A DNA stretch of 64,000 nt. Origin: Teichococcus aestuarii (GTDB lineage Bacteria > Pseudomonadota > Alphaproteobacteria > Acetobacterales > Acetobacteraceae). How positions within the stretch are numbered: position 1 is the stretch's first letter; every line of letters begins with the position of its first letter. The stretch spans positions 248,001 through 312,000 of the forward strand of contig NZ_PDOA01000002.1 in NCBI RefSeq assembly GCF_003116135.1. The letters run 5' to 3'. This document shows positions 38,161-45,758 of this stretch, one piece after another. Both the position numbers and the translations under genes were made by a program. The notes beneath the pieces are model-generated. The model was not told the DNA's origin and did not search any database. It worked only from the letters and a program-made list of their open reading frames with translations.

Positions 38161-39380
38161 GGCAGCGGCGCCAGCCGCCGGTAGAGCCCGACGAGCCGCT
38201 CCGCCTCGCCCGCCCAGCCATAGCGGCCGAGGGCGGCGGCGCGGCCCCGCCCGGCCATCCCGGCCCGGCGCGCCGGGCTCTCCAGCGCGGCCACGGCGGC
38301 GGCGATGTCTTCCGGGTCGGCGCTGTCCACCAGCACGCCGTTGCCGGCATCCTGGATGATGGCGGCCACCTCGGTGGCGAAGGCGGGGGCGATCACCGGC
38401 AGGCCGGCCAGCATGCAGTCGAACAGCTTGTGCGGCAGGGCCAGGCGGTGGTTCTCCACCCCCGGCTGGAACAGCACCAGCCCGATATCGGCGGTGGCGG
38501 CCTCGGCCAGGGCGGCATCATGCGGCATCCAGCCGCGCCATTCCAGCCGCTCCGTGAGCCCCAGCGCCGCGGCGCGGGCGCGGAAATCGGCCTCCGAGCC
38601 ATCGGTGAAGCGGCCGATCAGCCGCAGCCGCGTGCCGGCCGGGCAGAGCGCCAGCGCGTCCAGCATGGTCATCGCGCCGCGCGCCCGGCCCAGCGCGCCG
38701 AGATGCACCAGCGTCAGCGGCCCTTCCGCGTGCCGGCGCGGCGCGACCGGCGCGGCGGCGGCGTAGTTGCGCACGGCGATGGTCTCGGGCGCGGTGGCGA
38801 AATCGGCGTCCAGCCCGTCCTTGGCCACCACCACCCCATCGGCGCGGCGGGCCATGGCGCGGCAGGCCAGGCGCAGCGCCGCCCGGCCGAGCGGGCGCAG
38901 CGGCGCCGGCAGCCGCCCATCCAGCCGGGAGGGATAGTGCTCGTGCACGTCCAGCACCACGCGGGCGCCGCTCTTGCGCGCCGCCAGCAGCGCGGCCAGC
39001 CAGGCATCCGGCTCGCTGGCGTGCAGCACCGCGGCGCCGGTGGCGCGCGCCTGCCGCGCCAGGGCGGGGATGCCCAGCAGCCGGCCACGCCAGCCCGGCC
39101 CCCGCCGGTAGCGGCGGATCGCCACCCCCGCATGCCGCTCCGGCGCCGCCTGCGCCTCGGCGGCGGCCGCGCCGGAAGCCATGGGCGCCGCCGCGCCGGA
39201 AGCCATGGGCGCCGCCGCGCTGGAAGCCATGGGCGCCGCCGCGCCGGGGCAGAGATGCATCACGCGCCAGCCGGCCTCCGCCAGGGCGGCGCCCTCCTTG
39301 CCCACGACGCGCAGATCGGCCGGCGGATGGGCGGCGGAGAGCATGCACACCAAAGGGGCGGGCCGCCCGGCGGCCGGCAT
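38157..39380 (-). CDS. Glycosyltransferase family 4 with internal 8-residue repeats
   Basis: 407 aa. GT-B fold: N-terminal LVCMLSAAHPPADLRVVGKEGAALAEAGW; donor-binding half with RGAMTMLDALALCPAGTRLRLIGRFTDGS, EWRGWMPHDAALAEAATADIGLVLFQPG and the NHRLALPHKLFDCMLAGLPVIAPAFATE region (Glu/His of GT4). An insert near residues 47-72 is three copies of AAAPMASG-like octapeptides encoded by a 24-bp tandem repeat. It overlaps wecB by one base and the dehydratase by four. Acceptor and donor unknown. Confidence 0.88.
   Translation of the reverse strand: MPAAGRPAPLVCMLSAAHPPADLRVVGKEGAALAEAGWRVMHLCPGAAAPMASSAAAPMASGAAAPMASGAAAAEAQAAPERHAGVAIRRYRRGPGWRGRLLGIPALARQARATGAAVLHASEPDAWLAALLAARKSGARVVLDVHEHYPSRLDGRLPAPLRPLGRAALRLACRAMARRADGVVVAKDGLDADFATAPETIAVRNYAAAAPVAPRRHAEGPLTLVHLGALGRARGAMTMLDALALCPAGTRLRLIGRFTDGSEADFRARAAALGLTERLEWRGWMPHDAALAEAATADIGLVLFQPGVENHRLALPHKLFDCMLAGLPVIAPAFATEVAAIIQDAGNGVLVDSADPEDIAAAVAALESPARRAGMAGRGRAAALGRYGWAGEAERLVGLYRRLAPLP
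39166..39248. repeat. 24-bp in-frame tandem repeat, 3 copies plus a partial
   Basis: Units at 39166-39189, 39190-39213 and 39214-39237 are identical except one C-to-T in the third; a partial fourth follows to 39248. Each unit adds eight residues (Ala-Ala-Ala-Pro-Met-Ala-Ser-Gly) to the GT4 protein without changing frame, so copy number may vary between strains. Confidence 0.9.
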
Positions 39381-40492
39381 CAGGCCACCTCGCGCAGATG
39401 CGGCGCCAGCGTCTCGGCCAGGTGCGCCACCATGCGCGCCCCCGCCCGGCCATCCCAGAGCGGGATCGGCCGCGCCGCCGGCCAGTGCCCGGCGAGCACG
39501 GCGGCCACCGATTCGGCCAGCCGGTCAGGCGGCACCAGGCGGTTGGAGCCGGCCTCCAGCGTCACCGGCCGCTCGGTGGAGGGGCGCAGCGTCAGGCAGG
39601 GCAGGTCGAGGGCCGTGGCCTCCTCCTGCACGCCGCCGCTGTCGGTGGCGACCAGCCGCGCCCGCGCCAGCAGGCCGAGGAAGTCGAGATAGCCCAGCGG
39701 CGGCAGCACCCGCACGCCGCGCGGCAGGGCGAGCCCCGCCTCCTGCAGCCGCTTCGCCGTGCGCGGGTGCATCGGCCACACCAGGGGCAGCGCCGCGGCG
39801 GCCACGCCCAGCGCCGAGAGCAGCCGCGCCAGGACCGCCGGATGGTCGACATTGGCGGCGCGGTGCAGGGTGACGACGCCATACTCCTCCGGCACCAGCC
39901 CCTCCGGCAGCGGCCGCGCGCGGGCGGCGGGCAGGCGGGCCAGCAGCGTGTCGATCATGGCGTTGCCGACGGCGCGCACCGCGCCGGGGGCGTGGCCATC
40001 CGCCAGCAGCCGCGCGGCGGTCGCCTCGTCCGGCGCCCAGAGCAGGTCGCTGACGGCATCGATGGCGCGGCGGTTGATCTCCTCGGGCATGTCGCGGTCG
40101 CCGCAGCGCAGCCCGGCCTCCAGATGCGCCACCGGGATGCCGAGCTTGCGCGCCGCCAGCGCGGCGGCCAGCGAGCCGTCGACATCGCCGGCGACCACCA
40201 CCATCGCCGGGCGCCAGGCCGACCAGAAGCCGGCGCAGGCCATCATGGTGCGGCCGGTGACGGCGGCGTGCCCGCCACCGCCGGCGATGCCCAGCGCATG
40301 GTCGGGCTGCGGCAGGCCGAGATCGGCCAGGTGGGTGCCGAACATCGCCGGGTCGTGGTGCTGGCCGGTGTGCAGCAGCAGCGGCCGGCACAGGCCGGGG
40401 CGCGCCGCCAGGGCGTGCCACAGCGCCGCCAGCTTCGGCAGGTTGGGCCGCGCGGCGGCCACCAGATGCAGCTCGGGGAGGGAATTGCTCAT
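39380..40492 (-). CDS. wecB: UDP-N-acetylglucosamine 2-epimerase (non-hydrolysing), WecB family
   Basis: 370 aa from the ATG at 40492, overlapping the upstream GT4 by ATGA. Catalytic residues seen: Asp103 in VVVAGDVDGSLAAALAA, Glu125 in VAHLEAGLRCGD, the acidic pair in PEEINRRAID (137-138), and His in VVTLHRAANVDHP. TDSGGVQEEATALDLPCLTLR is the UDP-binding end. It makes UDP-ManNAc, or acts on UDP-GlcNAc3NAcA if the neighbours form a WbpI-type pathway. The motif VAGDVDG replaces the more common VHGDTTT, so specificity may differ. Confidence 0.85.
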   Translation of the reverse strand: MSNSLPELHLVAAARPNLPKLAALWHALAARPGLCRPLLLHTGQHHDPAMFGTHLADLGLPQPDHALGIAGGGGHAAVTGRTMMACAGFWSAWRPAMVVVAGDVDGSLAAALAARKLGIPVAHLEAGLRCGDRDMPEEINRRAIDAVSDLLWAPDEATAARLLADGHAPGAVRAVGNAMIDTLLARLPAARARPLPEGLVPEEYGVVTLHRAANVDHPAVLARLLSALGVAAAALPLVWPMHPRTAKRLQEAGLALPRGVRVLPPLGYLDFLGLLARARLVATDSGGVQEEATALDLPCLTLRPSTERPVTLEAGSNRLVPPDRLAESVAAVLAGHWPAARPIPLWDGRAGARMVAHLAETLAPHLREVA

Positions 40493-41736
40493 GCGGCGGC
40501 CAGCGCCTCCAGCGTGGCCGCCGGCGCCGCGGCCTCCTCGACGATGCCGGCGAACTGGCTGGCCAGCAGGCGGCGGTCCCAGCGGCGCACCGCCTGGTCC
40601 CGCGCGCTGCGGCCCATCACCTGGCGCAGGGCGGGGTTGTCCGCCATCCAGCGCAGCGCCTGGGCCATCGCTGCGGCATCGCCGGGGGGAGTGGCGATGC
40701 CGCAGGGGCCCTCGGCCAGCAGCCGGGCTGCGCGGCCGGAGAGATTGGCCACCACCGGCAGGCCGGCGGCCAGGTAGTCCATCAGCTTGTTGGGCGCCGT
40801 CCACTCGGCGAATTCCGGCACTGGCGCCAGGCACTGCACGCCGAGCTGCGCGCCGGCCAGCAGCGAGGCCAGCTTCCGCTTCGGCATGGCGGGCAGGAAG
40901 GTGACGTTGTGCAGCCCGCGCTCCGCCGCCTGCGCGCGCAGGCGCGGCTTCTCGCCGCCCTCGCCCACCAGCAGGATGCGGATGCGCCGCTCGCCCCCGG
41001 CGCGCAGCAGGGCGGCCGCCTCCAGCAGCGAATCCAGCCCGTTGGCGCGGCCATGCGCGCCGGCATAGACGGCCAGCACCTCCCACGGCGCCACCTCCGC
41101 CGGGCGCCAGGGGGCGACCTGCGGGCCGAACAGGTCGAGGTCGCAGCCATTCGGCACCACGTGCACGCGCTGGGCCGCGGCGCCGCGGCCCAGCGCCGTC
41201 TCGGCCATGCCCTCGCTCAGCGCCACCACGGCGGCGGCCTGGCGGCAGGCGGCGTCGGCCAGCCTCTCCATGCCGGAGAGCGCCCAGCCGGGCACGCCCC
41301 CCAGGGCGCGCGGCAGCTCCGGCCAGGGGTCGCGCATCTCGTAGAGGAAGGGGGTGCCGCGCAGCCGCCGCGCCAGCAGCGCCGGCAGCACCACGGTGAG
41401 CGGGGTGGAGCTGGCCACCACCAGGTCCCACCGGCCGCCAAGGGCAAGGTGCGCGGCGCGGGCGGCGTAGCGGCCGAAGGACAGGCCGCGCCCGCCGAGG
41501 CCCTGCGCGTTGCCGCAGCCGATGTCGAACTCGACGATGCGCAGGCCGCGCACCAGCCCTTCCCGCCGCCCGCCACGGAAGGCGCCGGCCAGGCCGGTCA
41601 CCGCCCCCTCGTAGCGGCCGCAGGCGAGGGTGACGTGGTGGCCGCGCGCCGCCAGGGCATGGGCCAGCGCGTGGCTGCGGGTGGCGGTGGCGCCGGCCGG
41701 GCCGGAATAATGCTGGTGCAGGTAGAGGATGCGCAT
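40489..41736 (-). CDS. Glycosyltransferase family 4 (WbuB-like)
   Basis: 415 aa from the ATG at 41736, two bases after the aminotransferase stop. MRILYLHQHYSGPAGATATRSHALAHALAARGH is the N-terminal GT4 half. The donor site is YAGAHGRANGLDSLLEAAALL, VGEGGEKPRLRAQA, then EFAEWTAPNKLMDYLAAGLPVVANLSG with the Glu of the EX7E type. The order of motifs resembles WbuB, a FucNAc/6-deoxy-HexNAc transferase, which would fit the 6-deoxy amino sugar pathway here. Specificity is inferred. Confidence 0.87.
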   Translation of the reverse strand: MRILYLHQHYSGPAGATATRSHALAHALAARGHHVTLACGRYEGAVTGLAGAFRGGRREGLVRGLRIVEFDIGCGNAQGLGGRGLSFGRYAARAAHLALGGRWDLVVASSTPLTVVLPALLARRLRGTPFLYEMRDPWPELPRALGGVPGWALSGMERLADAACRQAAAVVALSEGMAETALGRGAAAQRVHVVPNGCDLDLFGPQVAPWRPAEVAPWEVLAVYAGAHGRANGLDSLLEAAALLRAGGERRIRILLVGEGGEKPRLRAQAAERGLHNVTFLPAMPKRKLASLLAGAQLGVQCLAPVPEFAEWTAPNKLMDYLAAGLPVVANLSGRAARLLAEGPCGIATPPGDAAAMAQALRWMADNPALRQVMGRSARDQAVRRWDRRLLASQFAGIVEEAAAPAATLEALAAA

Positions 41737-41738
41737 GC

Positions 41739-42876
41739 TCAGCCCCGGCAGCAGGAGCGCAGCACGGCGATGACGCGGTCCTGCTCCTCGGCGCTCATCG
41801 CGCCGCTGGGCAGGCAGAGGCCGCGCTCGAAGAGCTGGTTGGACAGGCCGGCGCCATGGCAGCGTATGCCGCGGAAGGCGGGCTGCATGTGCAGCGGCTT
41901 CCACACCGGCCGGCTCTCGATGTTGGCGGAGTCGAGGGCGCGGCGGGCCATTTCCGGCGTGGCGCCGAAGCGGCGCGGGTCGAGCTGGACGACGCTCAGC
42001 CAGCGCGTGGCGTGGCCCCATTCCGGCTCCGGCATCAGGCTCAGCCCGGGCAGGCCGGAGAGGCCGGCGGCGTAGCGGGCGAAGACCTGCCGCCGCGCCG
42101 CCACGCGCGCCTGCAGCGCGGTGATCTGCGCCAGCCCCACCGCCGCCAGCACCGAGGAGAGGCCGTAGGAATAGCCGGTGGTCTCGTGCTGGTAGTGCGG
42201 CGCCACCTCCTTGGCCTGGTTGGCCAGGTGGCGGGCGCGCTCGATCAGCGCCGCGTCGTCCGACACCAGGGCGCCGCCGCCGCCGGCGGTGATGATCTTG
42301 TTGCCGTTGAAGGAGAAGGCGGCCAGCGCCGCGCCCTTGCCCACGGGGCGGCCGCGGTAGAGGGCGCCCAGCGCCTCGGCGCTGTCGCACAGCACGGGCA
42401 CGCCCCAGCGGCCGCACAGCGCCAGGATGGCGTCGAGGTCGCAGGACTGGCCGTAGAGATCGACCGGCACCACGGCGCGCGGCAGGCGCCCGCGCCGGGC
42501 GGCGGCGCGCAGCTGGCTCTCCAGCACGTCGGGGTCGAGCGTCCAGCTCTCGGCCGAGACGTCGAGGAAGCGGGGGCGGGCGCCCATCTGCACGGCGGGG
42601 GGCGATGGTGGCGACGAAGGTGAGGCTCTGCGTCCAGACCTCGTCGCCGCGCTCCACCCCGAGCACCCGGTAGGCCAGGTGCAGCGCCGCCGTGCCCGAG
42701 GCCACCGCCGCCGCATGCGCGAAGCCGGTGGTCTCGGCCACGGCGCGCTCGAAGGCGGCGGGCATCGGGCCGGCGGGGGCGAGCCAGCCGGAGGAGAGGG
42801 TCTGGCTGAGGGTGGCCAGCTCGCCTCCGGCCAGGCTGGGGGGCGAGAGATGCAGCCGCTGGCGTGGCGGCGGCAT
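41739..42876 (-). pseudogene. PglE-like DegT aminotransferase, interrupted by a +1 frameshift
   Basis: Read across the shift it would be about 379 aa. The N-terminal part from the ATG at 42876 (MPPPRQRLHLSPPSLAGGEL, ASGTAALHLAYRVLGVERGDEVW, SLTFVATI) runs to a run of six G at 42597-42602. Beyond that the good frame continues one base off (VQMGARPRFLDVSAESWTLD) to the stop at 41739. Five G would restore PAVQMGA. The PLP lysine is in AFSFNGNKIITAGGGGALVS, the UDP-4-amino-sugar transaminase signature of PglE. The rest of the gene is undamaged, so the lesion is recent, a sequencing error, or a slippage switch. Confidence 0.85.
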
Positions 42877-43043
42877 GTCCTGGCCCCGCCCGGAGAACAG
42901 CAGCACCCCCGCCCGACGGGCAGAGGCGTCGCCGATCGATCTGCTCTGGAATGCCACCATCGCTCCGATCACTTTTTTGTGAACATGAGCGTAGCCAATC
43001 AAACTCCGGCTGTGGCTTCAAGCCCTAAATTCAACCTCAGGTT
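42877..43043. other. AT-richer gap between PglC-like and PglE-like genes
   Basis: This 167-bp gap is clearly poorer in GC than its surroundings (for example CACTTTTTTGTGAACATGA near 42970-42990 and CTAAATTCAACC near 43026). An ATG at 42960 with GGAGCG before it could add 28 residues to the aminotransferase. No gene for a PglD acetyltransferase fits here. It could hold a promoter for the downstream glycan genes or be a deletion or transfer junction. Confidence 0.4.
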
Positions 43044-43664
43044 CTAAAATTCCGTGGATCTGCCAGCGGCCCTGTGGGTGGCCGGGCTGTCCAGCCGCGG
43101 CATGGTGGCGTGGCCGGGCGCGCTCACGCCGCGGCCGGAGAGCAGGATGCGCAGCGTGCCGAGGGCGGCGCGCAGGTCGGCCAGCGCCGTCACGCGCCCG
43201 GCGTAGCGGGCATCCAGCTCCAGCCGCTCGGGCCAGGGCAGGGCGTTGCGCCCGGCCGCCTGCGCCGCCCCCGCCAGCCCTGGGCGGACGCGCAGCCGCA
43301 GGCGCTGGCGCGGCGTGTAGCGGGGCAGGTAGGCCATGGGCAGCGGGCGCGGCCCCACCAGGCTCATCTCGCCGCGCAGCACGTTGACGAGCTGCGGCAG
43401 TTCGTCCAGCGCGCTGGCGCGCAGGCGGCGGCCGAAGGGGGTGAGGCGCTCCGCATCCTCGCCCGGGCCGTCGCGCATGCTGCGGAACTTCAGCAGGGTG
43501 AAGGGCCGGCCATCGCGCCCCGCCCGCTCCTGGCGGAACAGCACCGGGCGGCCGAGCGACAGCCGCACCGCCAGCGCCACCCCCAGCAGCAGCGGCGAGA
43601 GCAGCAGCAGCAGCGCCGCCGAGAGCAGCACATCCCCGAGTCGCTTGCCGAAACGTTCATACAC
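43044..43664 (-). CDS. Short sugar-1-phosphate transferase, PglC-like phosphoglycosyl transferase
   Basis: 206 aa from a GTG at 43664 that overlaps the ligase stop by 8 bases. This is the minimal monotopic PGT size, like PglC and without the extra helices of WcaJ. One N-terminal re-entrant helix (LLSAALLLLLSPLLLGVAL); RQERAGRDGRPFTLLKFRSM; catalytic Asp87-Glu88 in ALDELPQLVNVLRGEMSLVGPRPLP; C-terminal GVSAPGHATM, which parallels the PglC ending. It would place a sugar phosphate on undecaprenyl phosphate and start the glycan. The last dozen residues run into AT-richer DNA. Confidence 0.88.
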   Translation of the reverse strand: MYERFGKRLGDVLLSAALLLLLSPLLLGVALAVRLSLGRPVLFRQERAGRDGRPFTLLKFRSMRDGPGEDAERLTPFGRRLRASALDELPQLVNVLRGEMSLVGPRPLPMAYLPRYTPRQRLRLRVRPGLAGAAQAAGRNALPWPERLELDARYAGRVTALADLRAALGTLRILLSGRGVSAPGHATMPRLDSPATHRAAGRSTEF

Positions 43665-44883
43665 GGCGGGCTCCCACTCCGATCGAAAGCGCCAGACCCA
43701 GGGCGAACCAGACCATCCGGTTGCCGAGGTCGGTCGAGACCATCGCCGCCAGCGCCACCGGCAGCACCAGCGCGGCGATGCGCGCCACGCGCGCCGGCGC
43801 CACCTGGCGGCAGCGCAGCAGCAGCAGCAGACCGCCGCCGCCGAAGGCCAGCAGCCACAGCAGCAGGCCGGGCACGCCGCCCTCTGCCCAGGCTTCCAGC
43901 AGGTGGTTGTGCGGGTAGAGGCCGCGCCGCTCGCCATGCCCGGCGGCGGGGGTGAAGCCGCCCGTGCCCAGGCCCCAGGGCAGCGTCTCGGCCCCCCAGG
44001 CCAGCGCGGCGCGCCACAGGGCGGGGCGGGCGGAGCCTTCCAGGTCGCCCTGGGTCAGCCGCTCCAGCGTGCGCAGGCCGGAGGCGGCGTCCTCGTCCAG
44101 CAGCAGCGTGGCCAGGGCGGCGGCGGCGCCGAGGGCGGCCAGCGCCACCCAGCCCAGGGCGCGGCGCGGCGCCCCGGCCGACCAGCAGCGCAGCGCCGGG
44201 ACCAGCAGCACCGCCAGCACCAGCGCCGCCAGCGCCGTGCGCCCGCCCGGCAGCAGCGAGGCGGCCGCCAGCAGCGCCGTCAGCCCGCCCCAGAGCAGCC
44301 GCCCCGCCCAGCCGCGCGACTCGACCAGCCGCACGGCGGAAAGCCCGGCGGCGCAGGCGATGGCCAGCCCGGCGAGCTGGTACTGCACGCGCAGCATGTC
44401 CGGGCCGGCGGTGCCGGCCATGCCGCCCAGCACCACCTGCCCGGTGGCCAGCCCCACCGCCACCGACACCGCCACCAGCGGCCCGCTGGCCAGGGTGACG
44501 GCCACCGCCAGCCGCCGCGCCCCGGCATCAGCGCCCACCGCCAGCCCGGCCAGCAGCATCACCGGCGCCAGCAGCACCACCTCCGGCAGCTTGGCGGCCA
44601 GGATGGCGCGGCTGCCGCTCCAGCTTCCCGCCAGCACCAGCCACAGCCACAGCAGCGCCGCCCCCGCCAGCGGCGGCCCGAGCCCCGGATGCAGCCACCA
44701 GCGCCGCGTCAGCCCCAGCACCGCCAGCAGCGGCAGCAGCAGCGCGCCGGCCAGCAATGTCAGGTCCACCGGAAGGGCGGCGCCGAGCGGGGTGGATTTC
44801 AGCGCCCCCGCCAGATGCAGGATGGCGGCGGCGGCGCCCGCCAGGCTGCCCAGCGCCGCGCTGTCGATGCGCGGCGCGCTCAC
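43657..44883 (-). CDS. O-antigen ligase/Wzy-like membrane protein
   Basis: 408 aa, about 11 membrane helices. The conserved periplasmic loop ETLPWGLGTGGFTPAAGHGE followed by GLYPHNHLLEAWAEGGVPGLLLWLL (about 300-345) is the Wzy_C/WaaL/PglL signature with HNHLLE. Members ligate or polymerise undecaprenyl-linked glycans, and some transfer them to proteins. Which of these applies cannot be decided from sequence. It lies between Wzz-like and PglC-like genes with overlaps on both sides (4 and 8 bases). Confidence 0.82.
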   Translation of the reverse strand: MSAPRIDSAALGSLAGAAAAILHLAGALKSTPLGAALPVDLTLLAGALLLPLLAVLGLTRRWWLHPGLGPPLAGAALLWLWLVLAGSWSGSRAILAAKLPEVVLLAPVMLLAGLAVGADAGARRLAVAVTLASGPLVAVSVAVGLATGQVVLGGMAGTAGPDMLRVQYQLAGLAIACAAGLSAVRLVESRGWAGRLLWGGLTALLAAASLLPGGRTALAALVLAVLLVPALRCWSAGAPRRALGWVALAALGAAAALATLLLDEDAASGLRTLERLTQGDLEGSARPALWRAALAWGAETLPWGLGTGGFTPAAGHGERRGLYPHNHLLEAWAEGGVPGLLLWLLAFGGGGLLLLLRCRQVAPARVARIAALVLPVALAAMVSTDLGNRMVWFALGLALSIGVGARRV

Positions 44884-45731
44884 CGCCGCCGCCGCCCCTC
44901 CCGGGGCGGGCCGCGCAGCAGCACCAGGCAGGCGCCGAGGAAGGCGCAGGCGAGCGGCACCGCCACCGCCAGCATGGCCAGCAGCAGCGGCCGGTTGGGC
45001 AGCGAGGGCCGCAGCTCCACCGCCGGGCCGGAGACCAGACGCGCCGCCACCGCGCTGTCGGCGCCGATCACCAGCAGGGCACGCTGGTGCTGCGCCAGCA
45101 GCTCGAACAGGGGGGTGCGCAGGTAGATGTCGCGCTCCTGCGCCAGCCGGGCCTCCAGCGTGGCGACGCGGCGGCGCACCAGCGCCATCAGCTCCTCACG
45201 CACCCGCCGCTCGGCGAAGTCGTGCAGCCGCGCCAGCAGCTCCAGCGCCAGTTCGCGCCGCGCATGCGCCAGCTCCAGCGTCCAGGTGACGGAGGCGAGC
45301 GACTGGGTGACGGACAGGCTCCGTTCCAGCCAGCGCTGCGCGTCATCGGCGTCCGGCGGGCGGTCCAGCCCCAGCGCGGCGCGCAGCGGGGCGAGCGGGC
45401 CATCGGCGCGCGACTCGGCCAACGCCTCCGCCAGCGGCGTCTCGCGCAGCAGCATGGCGGTGGCCTCGGGGCTGCGCAGCGCCGCGAGGTAGATGGCGAA
45501 ATTGCCGCCCGGCCGCGTGTCCAGCAGGTTGCCCGGCGCTAGGCTGTTGGCCGAGATCAGGGTGGAGACGGCGATGCCGGAGGTCTCGGCCGGCGCCACC
45601 ACCGCCGCCGCCACATAGGCGCGCGGCCAGCCGAGGATCAGCGCGGCGCCCAGGCCCCAGCCCAGCAGCACCGCCAGCAGCAGCCAGCGCCAGAGGCGCC
45701 ATACCCCTCTCAGAAGCTGGTCGAGCGGCAT
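44880..45731 (-). CDS. Wzz-type chain-length determinant / polysaccharide co-polymerase
   Basis: 283 aa. Two flanking membrane helices (about 14-36, RWLLLAVLLGWGLGAALILGW, and 245-268, LLLAMLAVAVPLACAFLGAC) surround a periplasmic helical domain with ARRELALELLARLHDFAERRVREELMALVRRRVATLEARLAQERD, a coiled-coil segment. A Pro-rich stretch PSLPNRP precedes helix 2. There is no cytoplasmic kinase domain. It probably sets glycan length with the neighbouring ligase/polymerase. Confidence 0.82.
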   Translation of the reverse strand: MPLDQLLRGVWRLWRWLLLAVLLGWGLGAALILGWPRAYVAAAVVAPAETSGIAVSTLISANSLAPGNLLDTRPGGNFAIYLAALRSPEATAMLLRETPLAEALAESRADGPLAPLRAALGLDRPPDADDAQRWLERSLSVTQSLASVTWTLELAHARRELALELLARLHDFAERRVREELMALVRRRVATLEARLAQERDIYLRTPLFELLAQHQRALLVIGADSAVAARLVSGPAVELRPSLPNRPLLLAMLAVAVPLACAFLGACLVLLRGPPREGRRRR

Positions 45732-45758
45732 CGCGTCGGTGGCGGGCGGGCCACGGCC

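Noticed and set aside
40489-43002. A single 837-aa fusion of aminotransferase and glycosyltransferase
   Set aside because: The middle of this open frame is nonsense; the correct aminotransferase frame lies one base off and ends at 41739, and the glycosyltransferase has its own ATG at 41736. The apparent fusion is produced by the frameshift.
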